Part shown: piece by piece, positions 41,688 to 51,586 of the stretch
Numbering within the stretch: position 1 is the stretch's first letter
How the letters are laid out: each line of letters starts with the position of its first letter
Source: Lumbricus terrestris
Taxonomy: Eukaryota; Annelida; Clitellata; Crassiclitellata; Lumbricidae
Reading direction: 5' to 3'
Assembly: GCA_949752735.1 (NCBI GenBank)
Contig: OX457051.1
Coordinates: 2,778,629 to 2,842,628, forward strand
Length of the DNA stretch: 64,000 nucleotides
The notes under the pieces: generated by a model
The model's database searches: none
Told to the model about the DNA's origin: nothing
Seen by the model: only the letters and a program-made list of their open reading frames with translations
Made by a program: the position numbers and the translations under genes

Positions 41688-44600
41688 ATGTCAAAGGAAC
41701 GAACATCAACTGAATCCAGTAATGACAACCAAACGAATGAAGACTCAGACGGTTAGTTGAATCGCATAGATCGTTTTAAGATAATGCTTTAGGGTTCATC
41801 GTTAGGCCTACTTCAAAACAACAATGATTTCCCTGTGATGAATAGTCATGCATGCTAGTCAGAGTAAAACTGTAGTCCCTGAATTAGTTTGTATTGCCAA
41901 TTTAAAATGGAAACTGTGTCGTTGAAAATAAGTTCCTGCCTAATGGAACCTCGTTCGATAAACTATTTTCAAAAACGGAAGCTGGATTGACGAAATTAGG
42001 GTCTCCGTCTCTGTTTTGATGTAGATGTTTTGCCTATATTCATGGGCGGAGTTTGGTTTCAGTTCTTTAAGTTTAGGGGGCTAAAACTAACTTAGGCTTT
42101 GGGTTTAAGTGCAGCGTCGAAGAGGCGAAGACTTTATTTAGTCCAAACAAGTTTATAACCTTTTTTAGTCCTTCGCTTAATCTCATGAATATATAACATT
42201 ATCCCCGGCCAAAAGGTTAATGACCTTTTCTAGTCGATCTGTTTTAATCTAGAGAAAAATATGCCCATTTTCTTTCGGTTATTGACAATCTCGTGAAATT
42301 CTTTGCGGCCTTCTTGGGGGCTTAGCCCCCTAGCCCCTGAAAAACTCCGCCTATGCCAATATCGCAATGAGATTGACAGAATTTTTTCGGTTAAATGGAA
42401 TATGGATTTGTGACAATAATGCTTAGACAGAATTTCAATTTTGGAGAATTTCTCATTAAATGTGCGCTGGAATGATGAAAGCTATCATGGATTTGTCACC
42501 TACAGTGCGGTATTAAAAACCTTAAATATGTCACTGACGTTCCTGAATAAATTTTATTCAGGAACGTCAGCGTCATGCGACTAAACCTCAGCTAAAACCT
42601 GTAATTATACAGACTCAGGAACCCTCTCGCAAATACAAAAACCCAATAACGCAGCGTGAAAATACTCAGGCTTCAAAATGTCAAATTCTAATAAACATTG
42701 ATTCTTATTAACTTAGGACCTATTGATAAATAATAAATGAAGTTGAATACAATTGCATTAATTTCTTTCGTGGCAGTATTCCAACAAGAGGACAATGCCA
42801 TAGGTGGAAAATTTGCCTCATTCTGCGACACAACGGTAAGTCGCATAACACTGACTGAAAGACTCAGTAATTAGTTTGGCTGTTCTTGAATGTGTTCTTG
42901 AATCTGTTCTTGAATGTGTTCTTGAATGTTTTCATGAATGTGTTCTTGAATGTGTTCTTGAACGTGTTGGCGTAAAAATTTGTGAATTGTTTAGAATAGG
43001 CCCTACTGCTATTTGCATATTGGTATTTTCAATGTGTTGTGTTTATTCGAATTACGTAGTTGACTCTTCAGCGTAGTCAAACTTGAAGTAGGCTCCAAAT
43101 TGTTTCCATACGTCTAAATGCTTCGCGCAAAAGGAAAACGTCGGCTCAATTGTAATTTATCGAGTCGATTACTTAATCGACATTCCATTCGCTTGCTCAT
43201 TAAATTAAAAGGAGTTCGTTAGACACACTGGTGAATAGTTACTATTTATGCATTATTCTAATGTGTGGTCTTCGTCGCGTTCTGCAAAATCTAAATATAT
43301 TTAAAAGACAAAAAAAATCACCAAATTAGTAAAATCCAGAATTTCCATATCAATGCGGCAATACTTAGTTTTGAAAACCTGATTTGAAACAGCTTAGTAA
43401 CTAAAATAGCCGAAGAGAAAATAATTATGCTTTCAATCTGAAAAAATAATATAGAATTTAAATCGCTTAGGCCTACATGGCATAAAGTTTTATTTAAAAT
43501 CAACCTTCTCAAATAATATTGCTATTCAATAAAATCCTCCATTTTAATTCTTCAGCTAAGTGATCACTGCACTTATGGGTTTCTGTTGAAGTGTAACAGA
43601 TATGATAATACCTTCTAATGTTAAAATGTTTAGCTCCAAGATATCCCGACCGAGATGCTCCTGTGTATTCTCGTTAAAGCCGTAGCAATGGAAGTGAAGA
43701 ATATGAAGCTGGCCAAAAGTGTGTGGAAAGAAAAAGCTGATCTGGTGATAAACAGACTTGGATCTGTCTGTTCGCAATGGAGCAACGTCTTTGCGACCGA
43801 CTTCTTTCGAATGGAACTTCATCGAGCTCTAGATGGCATTGGTCAGTTTTCTTTTAGGCCTAAGTATAGTTATTATGCGTAGGCTATAAGTCGGGTCCAC
43901 GAAATATCACCGCGGGCATTTCCTCTGAACATTTCCATGGACAATTTCAGTTAATCGTTTATTATTAGGCATATAGGTTATATTTTAATCTCAAATAATG
44001 TTTTAATTCTCCGCAAAAAACTGCATACTGGAATTTACCAAGTATTTAAACAGATTTAAATAGCCTATCAGTCTTCAGGACGTCCTCCAAGTAAGTTTTT
44101 CTGAAATGATTCTGAGCTGTTGGCTTGAGCATATTGTGATAATTGCACAAAAATTACTGGTAAGATTGGGCAAATTTAAATATCATGGCCTTTTCCCTTA
44201 ACTGAATTTTCTATAATTTATTCATGAAAAGTGTTATTAATTTCTTCATTGCTTGTTTGTTTTATATTTAGTTGTGTTGTATGCAGAAAACTTTTAGATA
44301 ATCGGCTTTCACTAGATCTGTGTTCAGGATGTTTTGCGTTTTATAATAACTGTAGTGCAAGTTAAAAATAATTATATAATTATAATGTACTGCAAATTAC
44401 AAATAATTTGATTTAATGACCTCCTGCTGTCGTTTTCAAAAGGATCATACGATTTTGAAAAACGTATTTTGCCTTATCGAAATATCTGAGCAATTCATGC
44501 AATTATGTTGAGTTTTTAAATAATAGCGTAATGTTTTCAGCTCAAGGGAAGATTAGAATGGAAATTCTTCACGAATCATTCGTCAACTATTTCGCCCTCA

Positions 44601-45469
44601 AAGTTGACACTTTGAACGATGAAATACTTATGTACTGCCGTGACCAACATCCAGACAGTTTGACTCCATCCGGCATCATTGCAGTTTACGACCGAAACAA
44701 TGTGGAAAAGGTGAAAGAAGTCATCGCACTACCGTTGATGTGTATAGGGGACATGGCAGCCTGCAATGTTTCGAATTGTGTTTATGTACTGGACATAAAT
44801 GAGAAATTGCATTGCGTTTCAATCCTGCGCTTTGCGAGAGACGAGGAGCATAAATTTAACATTCAAACATGGATCAGTGATCTGGAATTTCCAATTTCTT
44901 ATTCTACTTTCCATTCTTCTGGTTCCTTGTCTGTATCCGATAAAGGCGACCTAATAGTCATTTCGAAACCGGGAAGTACCTATCCTACGGTTCCTACCGC
45001 AATAAGGGTATACAATTCGATTGGTGTTTTGCAGCATGAAGTAATGTTGTCTCCGCATGTTTACGGGTTCGAAACAATTGACAGATGCGTAATCAGCAAA
45101 TTAAATGGAAACCTTGTATTTGCATTTGTTAACAAAGCGTGTTATATTGTACTAATCGAAATTGATGCAGGCGGTATTATCCAACGGAAAGTTAAATCAT
45201 CATTTCGTGGATGGAGTAGAATGAATTTTGCCGATTCATCCGGTAGATTTCTGATACATGATTGTTGCTTTAAAATCGAGCTGCTAGATGTTGAGTTGAA
45301 TCGCCTGGAATTTACTGGTCCTCGTTCAGATCCGTTCGGTGATTTTTCTATGCATAGTTTGCACTTCAATAGTGACAGGAATGAATTGTTGGGTTTACGC
45401 GAAGCGTATGATGTCTCCGAAAATGTTCGTCGAATTCGTCTAAGAATTTTCCGTTTCAGGGAGGAATAA
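41688..45469 (+). CDS. F-box-like protein with C-terminal beta-propeller-like region
   Basis: Four exons: 41688-41751, 42777-42835, 43634-43841 and 44541-45469. All have GT-AG borders (donors GTTAGT, GTAAGT, GTCAGT; acceptors GGCAG, TTTAG, TTCAG) and agreeing phases (1, 0, 1). They total 1260 nt, 419 residues plus TAA. The start ACCATGT is in good context. Residues 1-41 are polar. Residues ~42-110 are F-box-like: LQDIPTEMLLCILVKAV ... INRLGSVCSQWSNVF. The last exon (about 310 residues) has repeats of a strand pattern ending in D-x-x-G: IIAVYDRNNVEKVKEV, CNVSNCVYVLD, SLSVSDKGDLIVI, AIRVYNSIGVLQHEVMLSP, VISKLNGNLVFAF, IEIDAGGIIQRKV. This looks like an NHL/Kelch-like propeller. F-box proteins recruit substrates to SCF ubiquitin ligases through SKP1, and the propeller would bind the substrate. 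That role is inferred. ATTAAA at about 45507 could be the polyadenylation signal. Confidence 0.8.
42041..42355. mobile_element. MITE related to 38393-38864, in intron 1
   Basis: The ends CATGGGCGGAGTTT and AAACTCCGCCTATG match the other copy. The interior has the same GACCTTTT(C/T)TAGTC and AATCT..GAAAATAT words. The flanks CCTATATT and CCAATATC are only partly alike, so the duplication has decayed. Confidence 0.65.
42885..42967 (+). repeat. 12-bp minisatellite in intron 2
   Basis: Seven units of GTTCTTGAATGT with changes, starting about 50 bp after the exon 2 donor. Confidence 0.85.
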
Positions 45470-45876
45470 GATCATGCGGAAAGTGGCGAAGACACATACA
45501 ATATTAATTAAATGGTGTCGTTATCTTGCTGTATGTAATTTGTTTCTTATTTTGTGTTTGTATATAATTTGTAACAAGTGTGGTGAGTAAACTATTCTCC
45601 TTTAGATATACTCGCAGGCTATGTTGATATTGGATATTTATACGCTTATCCAAACATTGTAGAATCGAAAATCGAGTACTTTTGCATTTACGCAATTAAA
45701 TGAAATTGATTTTGTGGATTTGTTTTCCAATATATATTCTCTGCCATCCGTTTAATAATCAGAAGTGATCACGTGAAGTGACAAAATGAACCGTGTCCAT
45801 TCAGTTTTTTACAAGTGGCGCCAACCTATCGCTGAATATGGGTCGAACAACACATAGACTTAGGTGTATTAACCCT
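45470..45876. other. 3' flank of the F-box gene
   Basis: AT-rich, with ATTAAA words at about 45507 and 45697 that could serve as polyadenylation signals. No other feature. Confidence 0.45.
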
Positions 45877-46330
45877 AGGGCTGCCAACCGTCCCGGATTC
45901 GCCGGGACAGTCCCGGAATCGGTCCTGTGCGTCCCGTGTCCCGGATTTATCTCAAATTGTCCCGGAATTTGGTATAAAGATCCACTTAGCACAAAATATT
46001 ATTATTAATCTTCCTAATAATTTTTGCTTACTTAACTCAATCATTTTTACGATTATTTTTGCGTTCTGCTCTCTATCAAACCTATAGGCCTACATTAATT
46101 TTGTTTAGGCCTATACAAAGACAAGACGTTGTTGGCTGACCAATGAACATCGGATATCGAAGTCTTCAAAACTTTAGAAACCACTGACACTCGGTTTTCG
46201 GTTTGGCACATTGGGTCCATTTTTAATGCTTTTTGCGAGAAAGCGTTCAGTATTATGAACGATTTGTTGTCTAACAATCACAATTACCTGAGCACCGAAA
46301 GTTTGCCGACCTTATTCAAGCAGTATTCTG
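45877..46330 (+). pseudogene. hAT-like remnant with transposase C-terminus
   Basis: TAGGGCTGCCAACCGTCCCG and repeated GTCCCGGA words mark a hAT-like left end. At 46220-46330 a + strand frame reads FCEKAFSIMNDLLSNNHNYL, then STESL. This resembles the C-terminal dimerisation region of hAT transposases (AFS.MN...RN.LS.E.L). A right end was not found and an L2-type LINE follows directly. Confidence 0.5.
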
Positions 46331-46396
46331 GAACTGCTGTAAGCACAGAAGTAGCCTGTGAATCTAAGATAAGTTCTGCTCTCCGGTCGCAGACCT

Positions 46397-47650
46397 ATGA
46401 GCCTACAATACCTACGGAGCCATCGATCGTTCTCAGCTGACTCTCTTAGCCCTTTTTGACGTTAGTGCAGCGTTTGACACTGTGGACCATGACATTTTAC
46501 TTGAACGACTGCATATATCTTTTGGTCTCTCTGGTACTCTGCTCCTCTGGCTGAGATCCTTTCTTAGTGATCGTTCCTTTTCTGTGGTCCATGGCCCCTC
46601 TAGGTCCCTCTGGGTCCCTGCTCCTTACGGTCTTCCACAGGGCTCTGTCTTGGGCCCCCTTCTCTTCATAATCTATACCTCAGATCTTGCCTCTCTTCTT
46701 GCCTCTCATGCTATGCAAGCCCATCTGTATGCTGATGATGTGCAAGCCTACCAGCACTGTCGTGCCTCTGACTCTGTTGCAACTGTCCGGTCTATGCACT
46801 TTGCCATGGAAGCCTTGGGGACTTGGATGTCGTCCAATCGACTTCGCCTCAACTCTTTAAAAACTCAATTCATTTGGCTTGGCACTCGCCAGCAGTTGAA
46901 AAAGCTAGATATGACAACCATCGCTGATGCCTTTCCTGATTTTGTCTTCTCAACCAGAGTCCGTGACCTTGGTGTTACTCTGGACCAAGAGCTCACCTTT
47001 GCTCCACATATTCACTCACTCAGCCGTGCCTGTTATTATCAACTCCGTCAACTACGCACTGTTGCTCGCTCACTTACTCCTACTGCTGCTGCAACCCTTG
47101 TCCATTCTTTTGTTACCACCAGACTTGACTACTGCTGCTCTCTCTATGCTGGCCTACCAATTTCCCGTCTGAGTTGCATTGATCGCGTCCTGCGCTCTGC
47201 AGCCCGCCTTATTGGCCGCATACCTAAATTCAGCCACATCTCCAGCTATATGCGTGACGTTCTCCACTGGCTTCCACTCAAGCAGCGAATTGAGTATAGG
47301 ATATCTACTCTAGTCTGGCGCTGCATGCTAGGCCTTGCTCCTGCCTATCTTTGTGAGCTTTGTAGCCCTACTCTTAGTTCTCACCCCTTCCGCTCCCTTC
47401 GTTCGACTGAACAAAGTCTACTCTCAGTACCTTTTGCTCGAACTTCCACTATGCAGAGCCGTGCTTTCTCGGTGGTGGGACCCTCAACCTGGAATGGTCT
47501 TCCTCTGACCCTCCACTCTCTTTGTAAAAATCCTTCTCAGACTTTCCTCTCTCATCTTAAAACAGTTTTATTTGGCCGCGCTGAGGTTGGGAGCGCCTCT
47601 GAGTAGCCCCCTTGAAGAGGCGCTATATAAATGCATATAATGAATGAATA
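46397..47650 (+). mobile_element. L2/CR1-type LINE, 5' truncated, open RT frame
   Basis: A + strand frame open to 47606 covers RT from [20 protein letters not shown] (motif A) through [20 protein letters not shown] (motif B), [10 protein letters not shown] (motif C, intact) and the C-terminal domain ([33 protein letters not shown]). The 3' end is the hairpin GCGCCTCT...AGAGGCGCTATATAAATG followed by ATGAATGA repeats. No stop or frameshift in about 400 codons suggests a young copy, but endonuclease and the N-terminal RT are missing. It is close in sequence to the copy at 34682-35915. Confidence 0.9.
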
Positions 47651-47849
47651 AACTTCCCTCAACTTCAGCTCATAAATCTTAGGCAGGACCTACTCTGATA
47701 GGCCTAGGTAACTGGAGCTTGAAATCCTGTCCTTTTGGAGTTGATTCCTGTCTTAAATTGTGGCTACTTGTCTCTTGACGATTTATCTGAAATTATTAAG
47801 GACATCTTCAGTAAATTGCAGATCCTATATTTGTCTGACACAACATTTT
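47651..47849. other. Unassigned spacer
   Basis: Between the LINE tail and the mariner remnant. Nothing recognised. Confidence 0.4.
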
Positions 47850-48250
47850 GTTACATTGTGCGCTTCTGTGGATTGTATAAATTGGTAATGGCACTTCGAG
47901 TGAAATTATCAACGTCACGTAAGCGAGTTTGATAATCCGATGGACTGAACTTCGCGAAATACCAGTTTCTCTCGATAGTAGTCGATACTTGCCGAATTGT
48001 TCTGTGGGTGCCAGGTCGGTCTTCTTGACTCAATACGAGTGTTTCAATCGAATCAACATTTTCCGTAATGCGAGCCGTATGAGGTCTACCACCACCATAA
48101 CCTTTTTCTGCAGATCCAGCAGCGTCAAATTTTGCTATCAGTCGATTCAAGGTTGCGATGGACCAGTTTCTGTTCAGAAATTCCTCCAAAAACCTTTTTG
48201 TGCCGTAATGTCTTTCTTCTCTTAAATTTGTTATTAAACTCTATTCATCT
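47850..48250 (-). pseudogene. Tc1/mariner-like transposase remnant (N-terminal HTH)
   Basis: The - strand frame reads RNWSIATLNRLIAKFDAAGS and then GGGRPHTARITENVDSIETL, the paired DNA-binding region with its GRPR-like linker. In the next frame ETGISRSSVHRIIK completes the second helix-turn-helix. The catalytic DDE/D part is missing and there is at least one frameshift. Confidence 0.7.
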
Positions 48251-48595
48251 GAAAATCATTCTTTTTAGTTATCATTATCCCCTACCCTGGGAATGACGGA
48301 AATACGACGTCATATTTATTAATTTAGAGGGTAAAGTGTGAAGTTGCAAACAATAATTTCCTATATTTTACATGTTAGAAACTTAAAATTTTCTTTGCCC
48401 AAATTTGAATGTGCATAACTTCGGACTCTGTTCGTAGAATTGGATAAAATTCACTCGACACATTGATAATTTATCCCTCATACATTATCTGAAATTTTAT
48501 AGAGTTTCATTAAGAATTGACAAATATATTGTCAAATCAAAAAGGGTATCAGTTCAATTGGGACACCGTGTATACGGTATAAATAAAGAGAAGAT

Positions 48596-48596
<1 letters not shown>
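48251..48596. other. Mariner-associated flank
   Basis: Contains AGGGTATCAGTTCAATTGGG followed by ACACCGTGTA near 48545-48570. A near copy with ATAGCGTGTA is at 48690-48720. They may be ends of the decayed mariner-like element. Confidence 0.35.

Positions 48597-48650
<54 letters not shown>
48597..48650 (+). repeat. (CTGT)n microsatellite
   Basis: About thirteen CTGT units. Confidence 0.95.
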
Positions 48651-48651
<1 letters not shown>

Positions 48652-48846
48652 ACCGAGATGCATTTCCACAGTTTTTATCGCCAAAACAAAAAGGGTATCA
48701 GTTCAATTGGGATAGCGTGTAGATTGCTAACTTCGTATAAGAAAATTAAGACGTTGCGAGGAACGTCTGGTGTTGCCATGACATTCTGTCTGTAATGCAT
48801 CAAATAGAAAAGAACTATAAATATCTCCTTTATTGAAACAACCCGG

Positions 48847-49302
48847 TTACAGTGTATGCCTACATTTATGCAATTGAAACAATTCAGAAGAACGAAAATT
48901 ACAGACGACTTAAATCTTAATTATTTTTATTAACAGAACAGACAGCCTGCAAACACAAAGCACGCAGGCTACGACTTACGGGGTGCGATCTCCGTAGGCC
49001 TACTTCTCGCTCTCCATGCCAGCGTGCTATCCAATGCGCTACCGGGTCCCCGTAATATTGCATTTAGTCCTGCATTACAGTGTATGCCTACATTTATGCA
49101 ATTGAAACAATTCAGAAGAACGAAAATTACAGACGACTTAAATCTTAATTATTTTTATTAACAGAACAGACAGCCTGCAAACACAAAGCACGCAGGCTAC
49201 GACTTACGGGGTGCGATCTCCGTAGGCCTACTTCTCGCTCTCCATGCCAGCGTGCTATCCAATGCGCTACCGGGTCCCCGTAATATTGCATTTAGTCCTG
49301 CA
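48847..49302 (-). repeat. Tandem duplication (228 bp x2) containing a tRNA-derived SINE
   Basis: The two 228-bp units (48847-49074, 49075-49302) appear identical. Read on -, each holds a tRNA-like head GGGGACCCGGTAGCGCATTG, then ATAGCACGCTGGC, with a decayed box B (GGAGATCGCACCCCG). A body follows with GCAGGCTGTCTGTTCTGTTA and an AATTAAGATT stretch. The SINE at 60627-60875 shares head and body words (GGTAG.G.A..GG, CACGCTGGC, CTGTCTGTTC). The duplication includes non-SINE flank, so it arose after insertion. A collapsed or expanded assembly is possible. Confidence 0.7.
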
Positions 49303-50163
49303 TTCTATGTGGCATGAGATGATCACCGCATGAAATTGGTCTTTACGGTATAACTGCCGTGAAAATAGATTGCCAAACAATGTTATTGTATCTACAGAAT
49401 CTCCAACCGTCCTCATAGAGCGACTCAATCAAAATATAAGAATAATTGGCTCGAATAGAATATCTTCAAAGTATTGAAGAGAACGTAGACTTTTGCCTGA
49501 ATACATAAAGATATTGGTAAGTGTCGCCAGTTGTTGGTTAATTCACCGCATAGTACTGAAACGCATTAGACTACCGGTATAGGCAATTATAGAATGCACG
49601 CAACTTTTAATACACCGCATCTTACATTTGGGGTAATTCTCGCTAAGTAGAAGTCGGATTGATCAGAGAATTTTTAATTGAATAGGGCCTAGGAGTGCGA
49701 TCGATGAAAAGATACTGGCTGAAATTGGAGCTGGATTGTCGAAATAAAATTGTTATTTTAAATAGAAGTTGGATTTATAAAACATAGTTGTTGCTCAAAT
49801 AGAAGCCGGATCGATTCAATTTTTTTTAAAAATTGAACCTGGATTAGGCCTAATTAAAGGATTTTTTGTCTAAACGAAATCTATATTGATGAAAAAGACT
49901 CAAAGCTGTGCGGTGAATTAATCGACAACACTAGTCACTAGTATTCTAGAATAGCCGACAAAACTTCACGAGGTGAATTAACCGACAAGTGCCAAGAAAT
50001 GTTTCTTTCATTAAATTCTGCTGATTGGAGTCAACTGTCCATCTTCAGTCGACAAATTGCAACTTTTCGCCAATTGCACGTTAATCGTACTTGCTCATCA
50101 ATTGCCCACTTAACACGTTTCAAATTTAACCGCCGCCTCACTAAAGATGTGCGCTACTCACTC
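49303..50163. other. Intergenic, with minisatellite-like words
   Basis: Mostly unassigned. At 49715-49860 there are four degenerate units of the GAAGCTGGAT family (TTGGAGCTGGATTG, AGAAGTTGGATT, AGAAGCCGGATCG, TTGAACCTGGATT). No gene was recognised before the NHL gene's 3' end. Confidence 0.45.
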
Positions 50164-50997
50164 TTACAAATGTGCCAGCGAATCTCCTTCAAATTCATAG
50201 ATATCGACTTTTCCATAATACTGCGCCACAATCAATCGTCTGTGAGTGGCGTCGTAAAACAATCTGCTTGGATAGTCGATTCCATTTGTTTCTCTGGTCA
50301 GAAGAACTTGAATCCAAATAAGAGAATTGGAATCAAGAATAATCACTCGATGATTATTACTGTCTGCAACAAACAATCGATTGTTTTTCGAATCCAAAGA
50401 CAAATGCGTCGGATGATCCAGTTTCTCTGATTTGTTTCTGGGAATAAATCGATGAATCAACTGACCAGCATTGTTCACTTGACTAATCAACCACGTTCCA
50501 TTCGATGCATCGTTCAGTCTATGAATGAGAATGAAATTTCCTGTCAATGTCTGAATTGCATGCTGTGGATTTTTGATGTCTTCTGGCAATTGGAGACTGC
50601 GGACAACGTTGGCATTCCAATCATAGATGATCTGTTGACTGAATGGTTGGCCACTTTTTAGCTTCAATACATGACCATCAGTGGAAAGTGCGCGGTGTAG
50701 TAGCATACCTAAGCCATTTAGTCAGACGATGGTCATTTGTTGTCGTCATTTTCCAGATACAATCCTCATCCTTGTCGCCGATGTAGAAACATTTTGTTTC
50801 GTTGCTGTAAACTATGTCGAACGGCCACTTTGTTGCATTTAATGCGATGTCTGTCAGAAATCGAAATTGATTCCGATTCTCGAAGACTTTGATTATATTT
50901 GGCTCGTGACAGAGAACGTATATTTTATCCAGTGCAACAGTTACTCCGAAGGCGTATGAAGGTCTACAACTGAATGTTTGGATTAAGTTGATGGCGA

Positions 50998-51586
50998 CTG
51001 AAACATAAAAAAGCAAATAGTCGATGTAGCGATTATTTACGCTTGCCAAATTAAACTAACAGTAATACCTCGACCCGGAACACCACAGACTGCTCTCACG
51101 GACAACCCTTCTAACTCAACGCAGCGCTCGTGAATAAGCTGGTGCCACGCGCTTGGCTTTAAAGTGGCGCTTTAGAAATTTCGAGTTTACGATTACGATT
51201 ATACATGCCTAATATTTAATTATAAGTAGGAGTTAAGCCAAGCAATGTACATAATGGGCTATAAAAAAAAGTAATCCATTTTGGATTTTTGTCAATATCT
51301 TGGCCAAAAATAAGAATTTTCAAATCAAGTTTTACGGGCTTAAATGTAGGCTAATTTATATCTACGTACAGAACCAAATTTTATCAAAATATATCTAATA
51401 AAACACGAGTTAGGCTATATTGCTTTTAATGATCCCACCGACTGTTTTCTAACGATCCAAAACGTAACGCAACAAAGAGTAATAAAAGACGATTTTGTTA
51501 AGCTACATCTCAAATAATTGTTATCAAATGAACTTGATATTGCTAGATAATCATTACTGTTATTATGTAGAAATGAAACATGTACT
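50998..51586 (-). other. Intron of the NHL gene, 3' part
   Basis: AT-rich non-coding sequence with no recognised repeat. Confidence 0.5.
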
